Positions 18,672-28,557 are shown, counted from the stretch's first letter. The stretch is DNA of 64,000 nucleotides from Hanstruepera neustonica (GCF_002895005.1 NZ_POWF01000008.1:93163-157162), one strand, 5' to 3'. Notes: generated from the letters alone by a model not told the origin. Made by a program: numbers and translations.

Positions 18672-19353
18672 ATTCTATACGTTCAAGACCCTTTAAGTCT
18701 TCTATCTTTATTTGCTTACCAGAAGTAGATATCAAGCCTTCTTTTTTTAGTTGGGATAATATTCTAATAGCCGACTCTGTAGCTGTTCCAACTATATTGG
18801 CATAGTCTTCTCGGGATAAAATTACATCTAAAAACCCTTCGTCGTTATTTCCAAAATGGTTGTAAACATAAATTAAAGTTTCGGCTAAACGTTGTTTTAC
18901 AGACTTTTGAGCCATATTAACAATAATGTCGTCACTCTCTTTTAAATCTTTAGCCATTTGTTGCAAGACATCAAATGAAAACTTTGAGTTTTGTTGTAAA
19001 TCATTCATGATTTCATGTTTGGGTATAAAACAAACTTCCATATCATTTAAAGCTACAGCACTCAAATTAGCCGACTCTTCGCCAACTAAAGAACGCTGAC
19101 CTAATAAATCACCTTTTACAACCAATTTTACTATTTGGTCTTTACCATTGGCACTTAATTTTGACAATTTGCAAATACCATCCTTTACGCAAAAAATGCC
19201 ATTGATGTTTTCGCCTTCCTCAAAAATAATTTCGCCTTTTTTAATGGTTTTTGTCGTTTTACAACCTGAAATTCTAATTAATTCCTCTTTAGTTAAAGAT
19301 TTTAATGAATTAAACTGACGTATAATACATTGTTCGCATTTGCCCATACCCAA
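18670..19353 (-). CDS. Crp/Fnr-family regulator
   Basis: 227 residues: a cyclic-nucleotide-binding-like beta roll (about 35-145), a dimer helix, and a winged HTH with recognition helix REDYANIVGTATESAIRILSQLKKEGLI. Cys at 6, 9 and 31 precede the beta roll and further Cys lie within it (FCVKDGICK), so an oxygen- or NO-sensitive iron-sulfur cluster is possible, though the spacing differs from E. coli FNR. It is divergent from ccoI. An ATGAT-type box lies between them and recurs at four other anaerobic or microaerobic promoters in the window, which makes this protein the best candidate to bind them. Confidence 0.88.
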   Translation of the reverse strand: MGMGKCEQCIIRQFNSLKSLTKEELIRISGCKTTKTIKKGEIIFEEGENINGIFCVKDGICKLSKLSANGKDQIVKLVVKGDLLGQRSLVGEESANLSAVALNDMEVCFIPKHEIMNDLQQNSKFSFDVLQQMAKDLKESDDIIVNMAQKSVKQRLAETLIYVYNHFGNNDEGFLDVILSREDYANIVGTATESAIRILSQLKKEGLISTSGKQIKIEDLKGLERIE

Positions 19354-19379
19354 TAAAATGTTTTGTAAAGTTAGTTAAA

Positions 19380-19397
19380 ACATGACAAATATCATAT
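19380..19397 (+). promoter_or_regulatory. Fnr-like box of the cco operon
   Basis: The core ATGAC-AAAT-ATCAT (19382-19395) is a near palindrome of the form TGAYnnnnATCA. Its centre, 19388.5, is 36.5 nt from the last G of the GACTTTTG element. Confidence 0.72.
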
Positions 19398-19417
19398 ATT
19401 GTTTACACATGTTTTGT

Positions 19418-19425
19418 GACTTTTG
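19418..19425 (+). promoter_or_regulatory. -7 element of the cco operon
   Basis: GACTTTTG matches TAnnTTTG except for the first base. It is placed at the same distance from the Fnr-like box as at nirK, hemN and the nos cytochrome promoter. Confidence 0.6.
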
Positions 19426-19451
19426 TTACAGGTATAAAATGAGCAATTCTT

Positions 19452-21821
19452 ATGGACAAGGCTACTTGTTTCCACTGTGGCGACATATGTAATTCAGAAC
19501 GAATAACTTATAACGACAAACTGTTTTGTTGTAATGGTTGCAAAACTGTTTATGAAATTTTTTCTGAAAACGATTTAACGTGTTATTACGACTTTCAAAA
19601 TGCTCCAGGTGCAGTTCCAAAAGAAATTGAAGGCAAATACGATTTTCTATCTCAAGAAAATATTATAGAAAAGCTAACCGAATTTAATGAAGGAAAAATT
19701 CAAGTTGCCACATTATATATTCCACATATTCACTGTAGCTCTTGTATTTGGATTCTTGAGAACTTGTCTAAATTAAATGCAAATATTACTGCTTCTCAAG
19801 TAAATTTTGACAAAAAAAATGTTAGGGTTACGTATAATTCCGAAGCCTTAACTTTAAAAGATGTTGTATTGCTTTTAAGCTCCATTGGGTATGAACCATA
19901 CATTTCGCTCGACGATTTTAAAACTGGAAAGGAACATATAAATCGTTCGTTAATTTATAAGTTAGGTATTGCTGGATTCGCTTTTGGCAATGTTATGTTT
20001 TTGTCATTTCCTGAATATTTTGAAGTTGGCGAATTCTGGTTGGAAAAATATAAACACTTATTTAGGTGGATTATGTTTGCTTTCTCTCTACCTGTTGTTT
20101 TTTATGCTGGACAAGACTATTTTATTTCGGCTTATAAAGGGCTTCGATCTAAACTGTTAAATATAGATGTGCCAATTGCTTTAGGCATTGCAGTACTGTT
20201 TATTAGAAGTACTGTTGAAATTATTTTTGATTTAGGCTCCGGTTTTTTCGATAGTCTAACAGGCTTGGTGTTTTTTTTATTATTAGGAAAATTTTTCCAA
20301 CAGAAAACCTATTCCTTTTTATCATTCGAACGCGATTATAAATCCTATTTCCCTATTGCTATTACCAAAATTTCTGAAGGCAAGGAAACACCTATTCAGG
20401 TCTATGATATAGAAAAAGGAGATAGATTACTTATAAGAAATGAAGAACTCATCCCTGTAGATGGCATTTTAATTAACGGTAAAGCTAGAATTGACTATAG
20501 TTTTGTGACTGGAGAATCTGAAACTATATCCAAAACTTCTGGAGATAAGCTTTTCGCTGGTGGTAAACAAACCTCTGGTGTTATAGAGATGGAAGCTTTA
20601 AAATCTGTTGAGCAAAGTTACTTAACCCAGTTATGGAGTAATGATGTTTTTAGTAAAAATAAAGAAGAGGGCTTTACAACCTTAACCAATGCCATTAGCA
20701 AGCGTTTTACTATAGCGGTACTTGGCATAGCTATTTTAGCCACAAGCTATTGGTTGGTGGTAGATTCCTCAAAAGCTATGAACGTATTTACAGCTGTTTT
20801 AATAATAGCTTGTCCATGTGCTATTGCCCTATCAGCGCCATTTACATTTGGTAACTTATTACGAATTTTTGGAAAGCTAAAGTTTTATGTAAAAAACGCG
20901 TCGGTTATTGAACAGTTGTCACACATTAATACCATTATTTTCGATAAAACCGGAACAATAACTTCAAATAGAAAAAGTACAGCAACTTACGAAGGTGATT
21001 CGCTTTCTAATTCTGAAGAGATTTTATTAAAAAACACCCTTCGTGGATCTAATCATCCTTTAAGCCGTAAATTATATGATATTTTAGATAGTAACAATAT
21101 CATTTCATTAAATCACTTTGAAGAACATTTAGGGCAAGGTATAGAAGCATCCCATGAACAGGATTATATAAAAATTGGTTCAGCTAGTTTTGTTGGGGCT
21201 ACAGAAACCCAATTGCTCAACACAACAGTTCATATTAGCACCAATAATAAATACAAGGGAAAATTCACATTCTATAACAGTTATAGAAAAGGGATTTCAA
21301 AACTGTTTAATAAACTTAAAAAACACTACGATTTAGTAATACTTTCTGGAGATAATGAAGGAGAATTAGAAAACCTAAAAAAGTTACTCCCATCTAAAAC
21401 CAAATTAATTTTTAACCAAAAACCAGAGGACAAGTTAGAATACATAAAATATCATCAAACCGAAGGCGCTAAAGTTCTTATGGTTGGTGACGGTTTAAAT
21501 GACGCAGGAGCACTAGCTCAAAGTAATGTAGGAATTGCTATTTCAGAAAATGTCAACGTATTTTCTCCTGCCTGTGATGCTATTTTAGATGCTACAAAAT
21601 TCAATAAACTATATCAGTTTATTAAAGCTTCCAAATCTGCGATTAAAATTATAAAATGGAGTTTTATACTATCATTTATTTATAACATAATAGGATTATA
21701 CTTTGCAGTAACAGGACAATTAGCACCAGTAATTGCAGCTATATTAATGCCTTTAAGTTCTATTAGCATTGTAGTTTTTACAACTATTGCAACAAATTTA
21801 ATAGGTAGAAAATTAGAATGA
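19452..21821 (+). CDS. ccoI: Copper-exporting P1B-type ATPase for cbb3 oxidase assembly
   Basis: A 789-residue heavy-metal ATPase that moves copper across the inner membrane for insertion into cbb3 oxidase. The N-terminus has CFHCGDIC and FCCNGC, then an HMA domain with CSSC (C95, C98). TGES, the intramembrane CPC motif (C454-P-C456), DKTGT with phosphorylated D498, and GDGLND near 679 are all present. Its place at the head of ccoS-NO-Q-P-G-H supports CcoI/FixI over a detoxification CopA. Confidence 0.93.
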   Translation: MDKATCFHCGDICNSERITYNDKLFCCNGCKTVYEIFSENDLTCYYDFQNAPGAVPKEIEGKYDFLSQENIIEKLTEFNEGKIQVATLYIPHIHCSSCIWILENLSKLNANITASQVNFDKKNVRVTYNSEALTLKDVVLLLSSIGYEPYISLDDFKTGKEHINRSLIYKLGIAGFAFGNVMFLSFPEYFEVGEFWLEKYKHLFRWIMFAFSLPVVFYAGQDYFISAYKGLRSKLLNIDVPIALGIAVLFIRSTVEIIFDLGSGFFDSLTGLVFFLLLGKFFQQKTYSFLSFERDYKSYFPIAITKISEGKETPIQVYDIEKGDRLLIRNEELIPVDGILINGKARIDYSFVTGESETISKTSGDKLFAGGKQTSGVIEMEALKSVEQSYLTQLWSNDVFSKNKEEGFTTLTNAISKRFTIAVLGIAILATSYWLVVDSSKAMNVFTAVLIIACPCAIALSAPFTFGNLLRIFGKLKFYVKNASVIEQLSHINTIIFDKTGTITSNRKSTATYEGDSLSNSEEILLKNTLRGSNHPLSRKLYDILDSNNIISLNHFEEHLGQGIEASHEQDYIKIGSASFVGATETQLLNTTVHISTNNKYKGKFTFYNSYRKGISKLFNKLKKHYDLVILSGDNEGELENLKKLLPSKTKLIFNQKPEDKLEYIKYHQTEGAKVLMVGDGLNDAGALAQSNVGIAISENVNVFSPACDAILDATKFNKLYQFIKASKSAIKIIKWSFILSFIYNIIGLYFAVTGQLAPVIAAILMPLSSISIVVFTTIATNLIGRKLE

Positions 21822-21903
21822 TTACAAATAATGTGAAACATGATTTTTATCATATTTTTAAGTAACTTTTAACAATATTTTTGACATGTAACTTCAAATA
21901 GGT

Positions 21904-22095
21904 ATGAGTGTTATATACATTTTATTGAGTATCAGCATTATAGTTGCTGTAATTTTTTTTATAGCTTTTATTTATGCTGTAAAAAATGGGCAGTATGACG
22001 ATAGTTATACGCCTTCTGTACGAATGTTATTTGATGATGAACTTGTCAAAGAACAACCTAAAAAAACCATCATTAAACCAAAAAAAACTAATTAA
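21904..22095 (+). CDS. ccoS: cbb3 oxidase maturation protein CcoS
   Basis: 63 residues: one N-terminal transmembrane helix (about 3-26), then the family motif KNGQYDD with a following Asp-rich stretch (MLFDDE). CcoS is needed for cofactor insertion into cbb3 oxidase. It lies 82 nt after ccoI and 5 nt before ccoNO. Confidence 0.88.
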   Translation: MSVIYILLSISIIVAVIFFIAFIYAVKNGQYDDSYTPSVRMLFDDELVKEQPKKTIIKPKKTN

Positions 22096-22100
22096 TTATT

Positions 22101-24287
22101 ATGGAAGTACAACAGTTTTATTACGATAACAAAATCGTTAAAAAATTCCTCTATGCCACCATTGTATTTGGTGTTGTAGGAATGGTTGTGGGTTTGTTAC
22201 TCGCATTTATGTTTCTATTCCCCAACCTTACCGATGGCATTTCGTGGTTAAGTTTTGGTCGTTTAAGACCTTTACACACTAATGCTGTTATTTTCGCTTT
22301 TGTTGGTAATGCCATGTTTGCCGGTATTTATTACTCTCTTCAGCGTTTATTAAAAACAAGAATGGCCAGCGACCTTTTAAGTAATATAAATTTTTGGGGT
22401 TGGCAATTAATTATTGTTGCTGCAGCTATTTCATTACCGTTAGGTTATACAACCTCAAAAGAATATGCCGAGTTAGAATGGCCAATAGATATTGCCATTG
22501 CTTTGGTTTGGGTTGTTTTTGGTGTAAATATGATATGGACTATCTTAAAAAGAAGACAGCGTCATTTATATGTAGCTGTATGGTTTTACTTGGCAACCTT
22601 TGTAACTGTAGCTGTACTTCATATTTTTAACAGTTTTGAATTGCCTGTAAGTGCTATGAAAAGTTATTCGGTTTATGCCGGAGTCCAAGATGCACTAGTA
22701 CAATGGTGGTATGGGCACAATGCGGTTGCATTTTTCTTAACTACGCCATTTTTAGGGCTTATGTATTATTATGTACCTAAAGCAGCCAATAGACCTGTTT
22801 ATTCTTATAGATTATCTATTGTACACTTTTGGTCCTTAATATTTATCTATATATGGGCTGGACCTCACCACTTACTATATACGGCTTTACCTGAATGGGC
22901 TCAAAACTTAGGAGTTGCCTTTTCAGTTATGTTGATTATGCCTTCTTGGGGAGGCATGATAAATGGACTATTAACCTTGCGTGGTGCTTGGGATAAAGTA
23001 CGTACGGATCCTGTTTTAAAATTTATGGTTGTTGCCATTACAGGTTATGGTATGGCTACTTTTGAAGGCCCAATGCTATCATTAAAAAATGTGAATGCCA
23101 TTGGCCACTTCACCGATTGGATTATTGCTCACGTACACGTTGGTGCATTAGCATGGAATGGTTTTATGGCCTTTGGTATTATATACTACCTCATTCCAAG
23201 GTTAATGAAAACAAAGTTATATTCTGTTGGTTTAGCTAATTTCCATTTCTGGATTGGAACGCTAGGAATCATAATTTATGCATTGCCTATGTACGTCGCT
23301 GGTTTTACTCAAGCAAGTATGTGGAAACAATTTAATCCGGATGGCACTTTAGTGTATGGTAACTTTTTGGAAACTGTTTCTGAAATTATACCTATGTATT
23401 GGATGCGTGCAATAGGTGGAACATTATACATTACGGGCTTATTGGTATTGGTTTATAATATAGTATTAACCGTTAAAAATGGTTCAAAAGTAGAAGATGA
23501 ATTAGCCGAAGCACCAGCCTTACAAAGAGTAGCCAAAGGTCGTGTTGCTGGAGAAGGTTGGCACACTTGGTTAGAGCGTAAACCAATAAAATTAACTATT
23601 TACGCAACCGTTGCTATATTAATTGGTGGTATTGTACAGATTATTCCAACTATTATGGTAAAATCTAATATCCCAACAATCAGTAGTGTACAACCGTACA
23701 CACCATTGGAGCTAGAAGGACGTGATATTTATATTCGAGAAGGATGTGTGGGATGTCATTCACAAATGATTCGTCCTTTTAGAAGTGAGGTTGAACGTTA
23801 TGGCGAATATTCGAAAGCTGGTGAATATGTTTATGACCATCCATTCCTTTGGGGAAGTAAACGTACAGGACCAGATTTACACCGTGTTGGTGGGAAATAT
23901 TCAGATAACTGGCATCTTAACCATATGTATGACCCACAAAGTACATCTTCCGGTTCTATAATGCCTGCCTATCAATGGCTTATTAGAAATGAATTAGATA
24001 AGTCGCAAACTGAAGCTAAAATGGAAGTTATGGTAACATTAGGCGTTCCTTACACAGAAGAGGATATCGCCAACGCTCAACAACATATGTTGGAGCAAGG
24101 TACTCAAATTGAAAAAAATCTGTATTCCGATCCTGACTTTGCTGAAACCTATGAAGCTGACAAGGAAGCCGGTGGTGCCGATTTTATAGAAATGCGAAAT
24201 CGAGAAATTGTAGCGCTTATTGCCTACTTACAACGATTAGGGACAGACATAAAAGTTAACGATTTAGAAACAACCACACAAAACTAA
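22101..24287 (+). CDS. ccoNO: cbb3 cytochrome c oxidase, fused subunits I and II
   Basis: 728 residues. Residues 1 to about 495 are CcoN, the heme b/b3-CuB subunit, with heme and copper ligands in RPLHTNAV, WWYGHNAVAFF, GPHHLLYT and HVHVGALAWNG. Residues from about 500 are CcoO, with a membrane anchor and one c-type heme site CVGCH (C549 to H553) in GCVGCHSQMIRPF. In most bacteria these are separate genes; the fusion is typical of Bacteroidota. The enzyme is a high-affinity terminal oxidase for microaerobic respiration. Confidence 0.96.
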   Translation: MEVQQFYYDNKIVKKFLYATIVFGVVGMVVGLLLAFMFLFPNLTDGISWLSFGRLRPLHTNAVIFAFVGNAMFAGIYYSLQRLLKTRMASDLLSNINFWGWQLIIVAAAISLPLGYTTSKEYAELEWPIDIAIALVWVVFGVNMIWTILKRRQRHLYVAVWFYLATFVTVAVLHIFNSFELPVSAMKSYSVYAGVQDALVQWWYGHNAVAFFLTTPFLGLMYYYVPKAANRPVYSYRLSIVHFWSLIFIYIWAGPHHLLYTALPEWAQNLGVAFSVMLIMPSWGGMINGLLTLRGAWDKVRTDPVLKFMVVAITGYGMATFEGPMLSLKNVNAIGHFTDWIIAHVHVGALAWNGFMAFGIIYYLIPRLMKTKLYSVGLANFHFWIGTLGIIIYALPMYVAGFTQASMWKQFNPDGTLVYGNFLETVSEIIPMYWMRAIGGTLYITGLLVLVYNIVLTVKNGSKVEDELAEAPALQRVAKGRVAGEGWHTWLERKPIKLTIYATVAILIGGIVQIIPTIMVKSNIPTISSVQPYTPLELEGRDIYIREGCVGCHSQMIRPFRSEVERYGEYSKAGEYVYDHPFLWGSKRTGPDLHRVGGKYSDNWHLNHMYDPQSTSSGSIMPAYQWLIRNELDKSQTEAKMEVMVTLGVPYTEEDIANAQQHMLEQGTQIEKNLYSDPDFAETYEADKEAGGADFIEMRNREIVALIAYLQRLGTDIKVNDLETTTQN

Positions 24288-24291
24288 AATT

Positions 24292-24483
24292 ATGCTAAAA
24301 TTTGTAAAAAATCATATGGATAGCATTGCAGGTATAGAAATATATCCTATAATCTCACTGCTTATCTTTTTCATATTTTTTGTAGTCTTATTTTGGTGGG
24401 TTTTAACAGCAAAAAAGGACTATATCAAAACCGTAAGTAACATACCTTTAGATAACGATAACCAAAACCAGACAGAACTATGA
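24292..24483 (+). CDS. ccoQ: cbb3 oxidase small subunit CcoQ
   Basis: 63 residues with one transmembrane helix (LIFFIFFVVLFWWVL) and a short charged tail. Position between ccoNO and ccoP, 4 nt after one and overlapping the other by 4 nt, identifies it. CcoQ stabilises the complex. Confidence 0.85.
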   Translation: MLKFVKNHMDSIAGIEIYPIISLLIFFIFFVVLFWWVLTAKKDYIKTVSNIPLDNDNQNQTEL

Positions 24484-25430
24484 GACAATTAATTCCTTCA
24501 TGGATAAGAGTCCCGTTAGTATTTTTTATAATATTCGGACTCGTAGAATATTTTATTGAATCGGGAGATCAACCTGCATTCATGGAACAGCCAGTAATCT
24601 TGCTTTTTTTAGTCTTGGTTTTAATAATACTCATTGCTGTAGAAGCCATTGTAAGTTCAATGGACAACATTTTATATCAAAGTTTAGATGCTGAAGCTAA
24701 AGCACGTTACGATGCCCGACAACACGAAACTCCAAGATTTATTGTTTGGATTCAAAAAACCTATAAAAAACTATTAGGCCAAAAACCTGTTGAAGAGGAG
24801 CACGAAATTATATTAGACCATAATTATGATGGTATTAGAGAGCTAGACAATAGCCTTCCGCCATGGTGGTTATACGGGTTTTATGCAACTATTATTTTTG
24901 CTGCTGTCTATTTAGTAAGATTCCACATTTTTAATGGAGAGAATCAATATCAGGAGCTTGAAGCAGAATATGCTCAAGCCAAAATTGAAATAGAAGAATA
25001 CAAAAAAACAGCGAAAGATTTAGTAGATATTAATACGGTAACTGTTTTAACTGATGCTGCAGATTTAAAAGCTGGTCAAGCCATTTTTGAAGAAAACTGT
25101 GTAGCCTGTCACATGGCTGATGGCGGAGGTGGTATTGGGCCTAACCTTACTGATGAGTATTGGATTTTAGGTGGTGGCATTAAAAATGTATTCCAAACCG
25201 TATCTGAAGGTGGTAGAAATGGTAAGGGTATGATTGCCTGGAAACAAAGTTTAAAACCGTCTGAAATTGCGCAGGTAGCAAGTTATGTGTTGCAATTTCA
25301 AGGAACAACACCTGCCAAACCTAAAGATGCTGAAGGCGAGATATGGGTAGATGAAAATGCGCCTGCTGAAGACATTCCAACTGAAGCTATGAAAGTCAAA
25401 ACAGATTCTATTATAACCATAGAAAATTAA
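24480..25430 (+). CDS. ccoP: cbb3 oxidase subunit III, single-heme CcoP
   Basis: 316 residues. Two N-terminal transmembrane helices (about 9-26 and 38-60) and a third at about 137-155 are followed by one cytochrome c domain with CVACH (C207, C210, H211) and a later Met ligand region (KGMIAWKQ). Proteobacterial CcoP carries two c hemes; only one CxxCH is present here. The ATG overlaps the ccoQ stop by 4 nt, which suggests translational coupling. Confidence 0.93.
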   Translation: MRQLIPSWIRVPLVFFIIFGLVEYFIESGDQPAFMEQPVILLFLVLVLIILIAVEAIVSSMDNILYQSLDAEAKARYDARQHETPRFIVWIQKTYKKLLGQKPVEEEHEIILDHNYDGIRELDNSLPPWWLYGFYATIIFAAVYLVRFHIFNGENQYQELEAEYAQAKIEIEEYKKTAKDLVDINTVTVLTDAADLKAGQAIFEENCVACHMADGGGGIGPNLTDEYWILGGGIKNVFQTVSEGGRNGKGMIAWKQSLKPSEIAQVASYVLQFQGTTPAKPKDAEGEIWVDENAPAEDIPTEAMKVKTDSIITIEN

Positions 25431-25453
25431 TAAAATTTAGAAAAAATAAAGCC

Positions 25454-26878
25454 GTGGAAGCTCCAGAAAACGAATCGTTTAGAGATTCGATAGGTACCAT
25501 TGACGAAGAAGGAAAACGCGCGTGGGTTTATCCTAAAAAACCTAGTGGCAAGTATTATGACAAACGTAAAATAGTTAGTTACATACTATTGGCTTTTCTG
25601 TTCGCAGCACCTTTTATCAAAATTAATGGCAACCAATTTTTAATGTTCAATGTATTGGAACGTCGTTTCAATATTTTTGGATTTCCGTTCTGGCCGCAAG
25701 ATTTTCATCTATTCGTTATCTCCATGATAATTGGCGTGGTGTTCATTACGCTTTTTACTGTTGGATTTGGTAGAATATTCTGCGGTTGGATTTGCCCGCA
25801 AACCATTTTTATGGAAATGGTTTTTAGACGCATTGAATATTGGATTGATGGTGATAGAAACAAACAGCGCAAATTAGATAGACAAAAGTGGGATGCTGAA
25901 AAAATCAGAAAACGCTTGTTAAAGTGGTTTATCTTTTTGGTCATTTCATTTTTAATAGCCAATATCTTTTTAGCTTATTTAATTGGAAGCGATAAGCTTC
26001 TTAAATACATAACTGATGGCCCTACAGAGCATTTGGGAACTTTATTTCCATTAATAATATTTACCGCTGTTTTCTATTTTGTTTTCGCCTGGTTTAGAGA
26101 GCAGGTTTGCATTATTGCTTGTCCATATGGACGCTTACAAGGTGTGCTGTTAGACACAAAATCAATTGTAGTAGCATACGATTATAAACGCGGTGAAGGT
26201 GAAAATGGTCGTAAAAAGTTTAGAAAAAATGAAAATCGTGAAGCTTTGGGACATGGTGATTGTATTGATTGCTTACAATGTGTTCATGTATGCCCTACAG
26301 GAATAGATATTAGAAATGGTACACAATTGGAATGTGTAAACTGTACGGCTTGTATTGACGAATGTGATCATATAATGGAAAGCATCAATCTTCCTAAAGG
26401 CTTAATACGTTATGCCAGTGAGCACGAAATAAAAACAAAAGAAAAGTTTAAGCTAACCGCTAGAATGAAAGGCTACATAGCTGTTCTGGTTATATTAATA
26501 GGTGTTTTAATTGGCATGCTGCTTATTAGAAATGATGTTGAAGCTCGTGTATTACGGTTACCAGGTCAACTTTATGAACACAAAGAAGGTAACATTATAA
26601 GTAATGTATTTACATATAAATTGGTAAATAAAACGGTTCATGAAATTGACAGTGTTCACTTTAAATTACGCAAATTTAACGGTGAAATAAAAGTTGTATC
26701 CAACACTAACAATATTGTGATACCTAAAGAAGGCCTATCTGAAGGCACATTATTTATTGAAATAGATAAAAAAGAATTAACAGGAGATAAAAACAAACTT
26801 ATGATTGAAGTTTATAGTGGCGACGAGTTAATAGAAACTACAACGGTAAACTTTTTAGGTCCAAGAAGTTATAATTAA
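25454..26878 (+). CDS. ccoG: cbb3 oxidase assembly protein CcoG (polyferredoxin)
   Basis: 474 residues starting at GTG. Five or so transmembrane helices, the motif CGWICPQ, then CIIACPYG and two ferredoxin-type clusters (CIDCLQCVHVCPTGID and CVNCTACIDECD). CcoG/FixG reduces copper for CuB insertion. The C-terminal immunoglobulin-like domain (about 370-474) is also typical. It lies 23 nt after ccoP. Confidence 0.93.
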   Translation: MEAPENESFRDSIGTIDEEGKRAWVYPKKPSGKYYDKRKIVSYILLAFLFAAPFIKINGNQFLMFNVLERRFNIFGFPFWPQDFHLFVISMIIGVVFITLFTVGFGRIFCGWICPQTIFMEMVFRRIEYWIDGDRNKQRKLDRQKWDAEKIRKRLLKWFIFLVISFLIANIFLAYLIGSDKLLKYITDGPTEHLGTLFPLIIFTAVFYFVFAWFREQVCIIACPYGRLQGVLLDTKSIVVAYDYKRGEGENGRKKFRKNENREALGHGDCIDCLQCVHVCPTGIDIRNGTQLECVNCTACIDECDHIMESINLPKGLIRYASEHEIKTKEKFKLTARMKGYIAVLVILIGVLIGMLLIRNDVEARVLRLPGQLYEHKEGNIISNVFTYKLVNKTVHEIDSVHFKLRKFNGEIKVVSNTNNIVIPKEGLSEGTLFIEIDKKELTGDKNKLMIEVYSGDELIETTTVNFLGPRSYN

Positions 26879-26888
26879 AACAACTATT

Positions 26889-27335
26889 ATGAAATTTAAT
26901 TGGGGAACTGGTATTGTAATTGCATTTGTAGGGTTTATTTCCTTTATCATGTATTTTGTTATTAATATGAATACCAATAAGGATTTGGATCATGATTTAG
27001 TAACTGAAGACTACTACAAACAAGAACTGGAATTCCAAAATGATATTGATAAAGAAAAAAACGCTAAAGCTTTAGCAGAAAATATTAATTGGAAAAAAAC
27101 TGAAGACGGTATAATTATAGTATTTCCGGAATCCCTAGAGGTTAATAGCATAACTGGAAAAGTGTTCCTATACAGACCATCTAATAAACAATTTGACTTT
27201 GAAACGGACATTTCATTGTCAAGCCACAATTTGCTCATACCTGACAAGCGTTTATTGGATGGTCGTTGGAACATTAAAGTTGATTGGCAATATAACGGAA
27301 AATCATATCTCTACAAAAAAGAAATTGTGTATTAA
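26889..27335 (+). CDS. ccoH: cbb3 oxidase assembly protein CcoH/FixH
   Basis: 148 residues: an N-terminal transmembrane helix (about 5-27), the motif DYYKQELEFQNDIDK typical of FixH, then a small beta domain. It sits 10 nt after ccoG and directly abuts the next gene. CcoH works with CcoI in copper delivery. Confidence 0.88.
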   Translation: MKFNWGTGIVIAFVGFISFIMYFVINMNTNKDLDHDLVTEDYYKQELEFQNDIDKEKNAKALAENINWKKTEDGIIIVFPESLEVNSITGKVFLYRPSNKQFDFETDISLSSHNLLIPDKRLLDGRWNIKVDWQYNGKSYLYKKEIVY

Positions 27336-28037
27336 ATGCTTTGGTCCGCTATCATATTCGGTTTATTGGGCAGCTTTCACTGTGTTGGCATGTGTGGACC
27401 CATTGCCTTTATGTTACCAGTAGACCGAAGTAATTCATTTAAAAAAACAGCACAAATTTTAGCCTATCATATTGGACGCTTATTTGCTTATGCTCTAATC
27501 GGGCTTGTTTTTGGTTTAGTTGGTAAAAGTCTTTATTTGTTTGGTATCCAACAACAACTATCCATTTTTATAGGTATCCTAATGATTATTGTCGTAATTA
27601 TCCCTGCTCATGTATTTAATAAATACAACTTTTCAAAACCTATTTTTAAACTTATTTCCAAAGTAAAGTCTGGATTAGGAAAAGCATTAAAAAGAAAATC
27701 AGCAGATACCTTTTTAACCATTGGCTTTTTAAATGGTTTTCTACCTTGTGGATTGGTTTACATGGCTGTATTTGCTTCCCTTGCTATGCAAAATGCTTCA
27801 CATGGCGCTTTGTATATGGTGCTTTTTGGTTTGGGAACCATACCATTAATGACTGCTGCCATTTATTTGGGGAAATTTTTAAATGCGACCATCAAACATC
27901 GTATTCAAAAAGCAATACCTATTTTCGTAATCGTTATTGGATTGTTGTTTATTGTTAGAGGATTAGGATTGGGTATACCTTACCTCTCTCCTGCTCCAAT
28001 TGTTGAAACCGCTAATGGGCTTATAGAGTGTCATTAA
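27336..28037 (+). CDS. TauE/SafE-like membrane protein of the cco cluster
   Basis: 233 residues with about six transmembrane helices. Two paired motifs, GSFHCVGMCGPIAF near the start and GFLNGFLPCGLVYMA in the middle, mark the sulfite-exporter TauE/SafE-like group that is regularly linked to cbb3 or copper genes. The His and Cys residues make copper or thiol traffic for oxidase assembly plausible. It starts at the base after the ccoH stop, so it is the last gene of the cco operon. Confidence 0.85.
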   Translation: MLWSAIIFGLLGSFHCVGMCGPIAFMLPVDRSNSFKKTAQILAYHIGRLFAYALIGLVFGLVGKSLYLFGIQQQLSIFIGILMIIVVIIPAHVFNKYNFSKPIFKLISKVKSGLGKALKRKSADTFLTIGFLNGFLPCGLVYMAVFASLAMQNASHGALYMVLFGLGTIPLMTAAIYLGKFLNATIKHRIQKAIPIFVIVIGLLFIVRGLGLGIPYLSPAPIVETANGLIECH

Positions 28038-28046
28038 ATATTTTAT

Positions 28047-28066
28047 TTAAGATAATTTTGTCCGAT
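28047..28066. promoter_or_regulatory. Rrf2/NsrR-like operator, copy A
   Basis: TTAAGATA-ATTT-TGTCCGAT, an 8-4-8 imperfect palindrome. It covers the TTG at 28058-28060, which is 20 nt from the TAAATTTG element, so binding would block the -33 region of the rrf2 promoter. Confidence 0.65.
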
Positions 28067-28080
28067 TTGTTTTTTTGGTT

Positions 28081-28088
28081 TAAATTTG
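28081..28088 (+). promoter_or_regulatory. -7 element of the rrf2 gene
   Basis: TAAATTTG matches TAnnTTTG exactly and lies 17 nt before the ATG. A TTG 20 nt upstream can serve as the -33 element. Confidence 0.7.
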
Positions 28089-28105
28089 TATTATATAACT
28101 AAAGT

Positions 28106-28540
28106 ATGTTTTCAAAAGCTTGCGAATACGGTATTAAAGCATCTATTTTTATAGCTATAAGCTCTTCTGAAGGAAAGCGCGTTACACCCAAGCAAATAGC
28201 AGAAGAGATTAACTCACCACAAGCCTTTACTGCGAAAATTTTACAGGCACTTGTTAAGCATAATGTTATTAACTCTGTTAAAGGTGCTTATGGTGGTTTT
28301 GAAATTGAAAAAAACGATATATCAAAGATTAAACTGGCTCAAATAGTAAATGCTATTGATGGAGATAAAATTTATAGAGGTTGTGGCTTAGGCTTAGAAA
28401 TATGTGATGAAAACCATCCTTGTCCTGTTCACGACAAATTTAAAAGTGTTCGGACTGATTTACAAAACATGCTTGAAAGTACAACATTGGAAGAGCTAGC
28501 AATCAACATAAAATCTGGCGCATCATTTTTAAAAGTTTAA
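28106..28540 (+). CDS. Rrf2-family regulator, NsrR-like
   Basis: 144 residues: a winged HTH (about 1-65) and three Cys, C93, C100 and C106, in the context GCGLGLEICDENHPCPVH. This is the [Fe-S] ligand pattern of NsrR-type NO sensors. It is followed 49 nt later by ric, the gene most often controlled by NsrR. A repeated 8-4-8 palindrome occurs at its own promoter and at ric, nirK and the nos cytochrome gene, so it is probably an NO-responsive repressor of these. Whether the cluster senses NO or oxygen is inferred from the family. Confidence 0.87.
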   Translation: MFSKACEYGIKASIFIAISSSEGKRVTPKQIAEEINSPQAFTAKILQALVKHNVINSVKGAYGGFEIEKNDISKIKLAQIVNAIDGDKIYRGCGLGLEICDENHPCPVHDKFKSVRTDLQNMLESTTLEELAINIKSGASFLKV

Positions 28541-28557
28541 AAAAAATTTAATATTAA

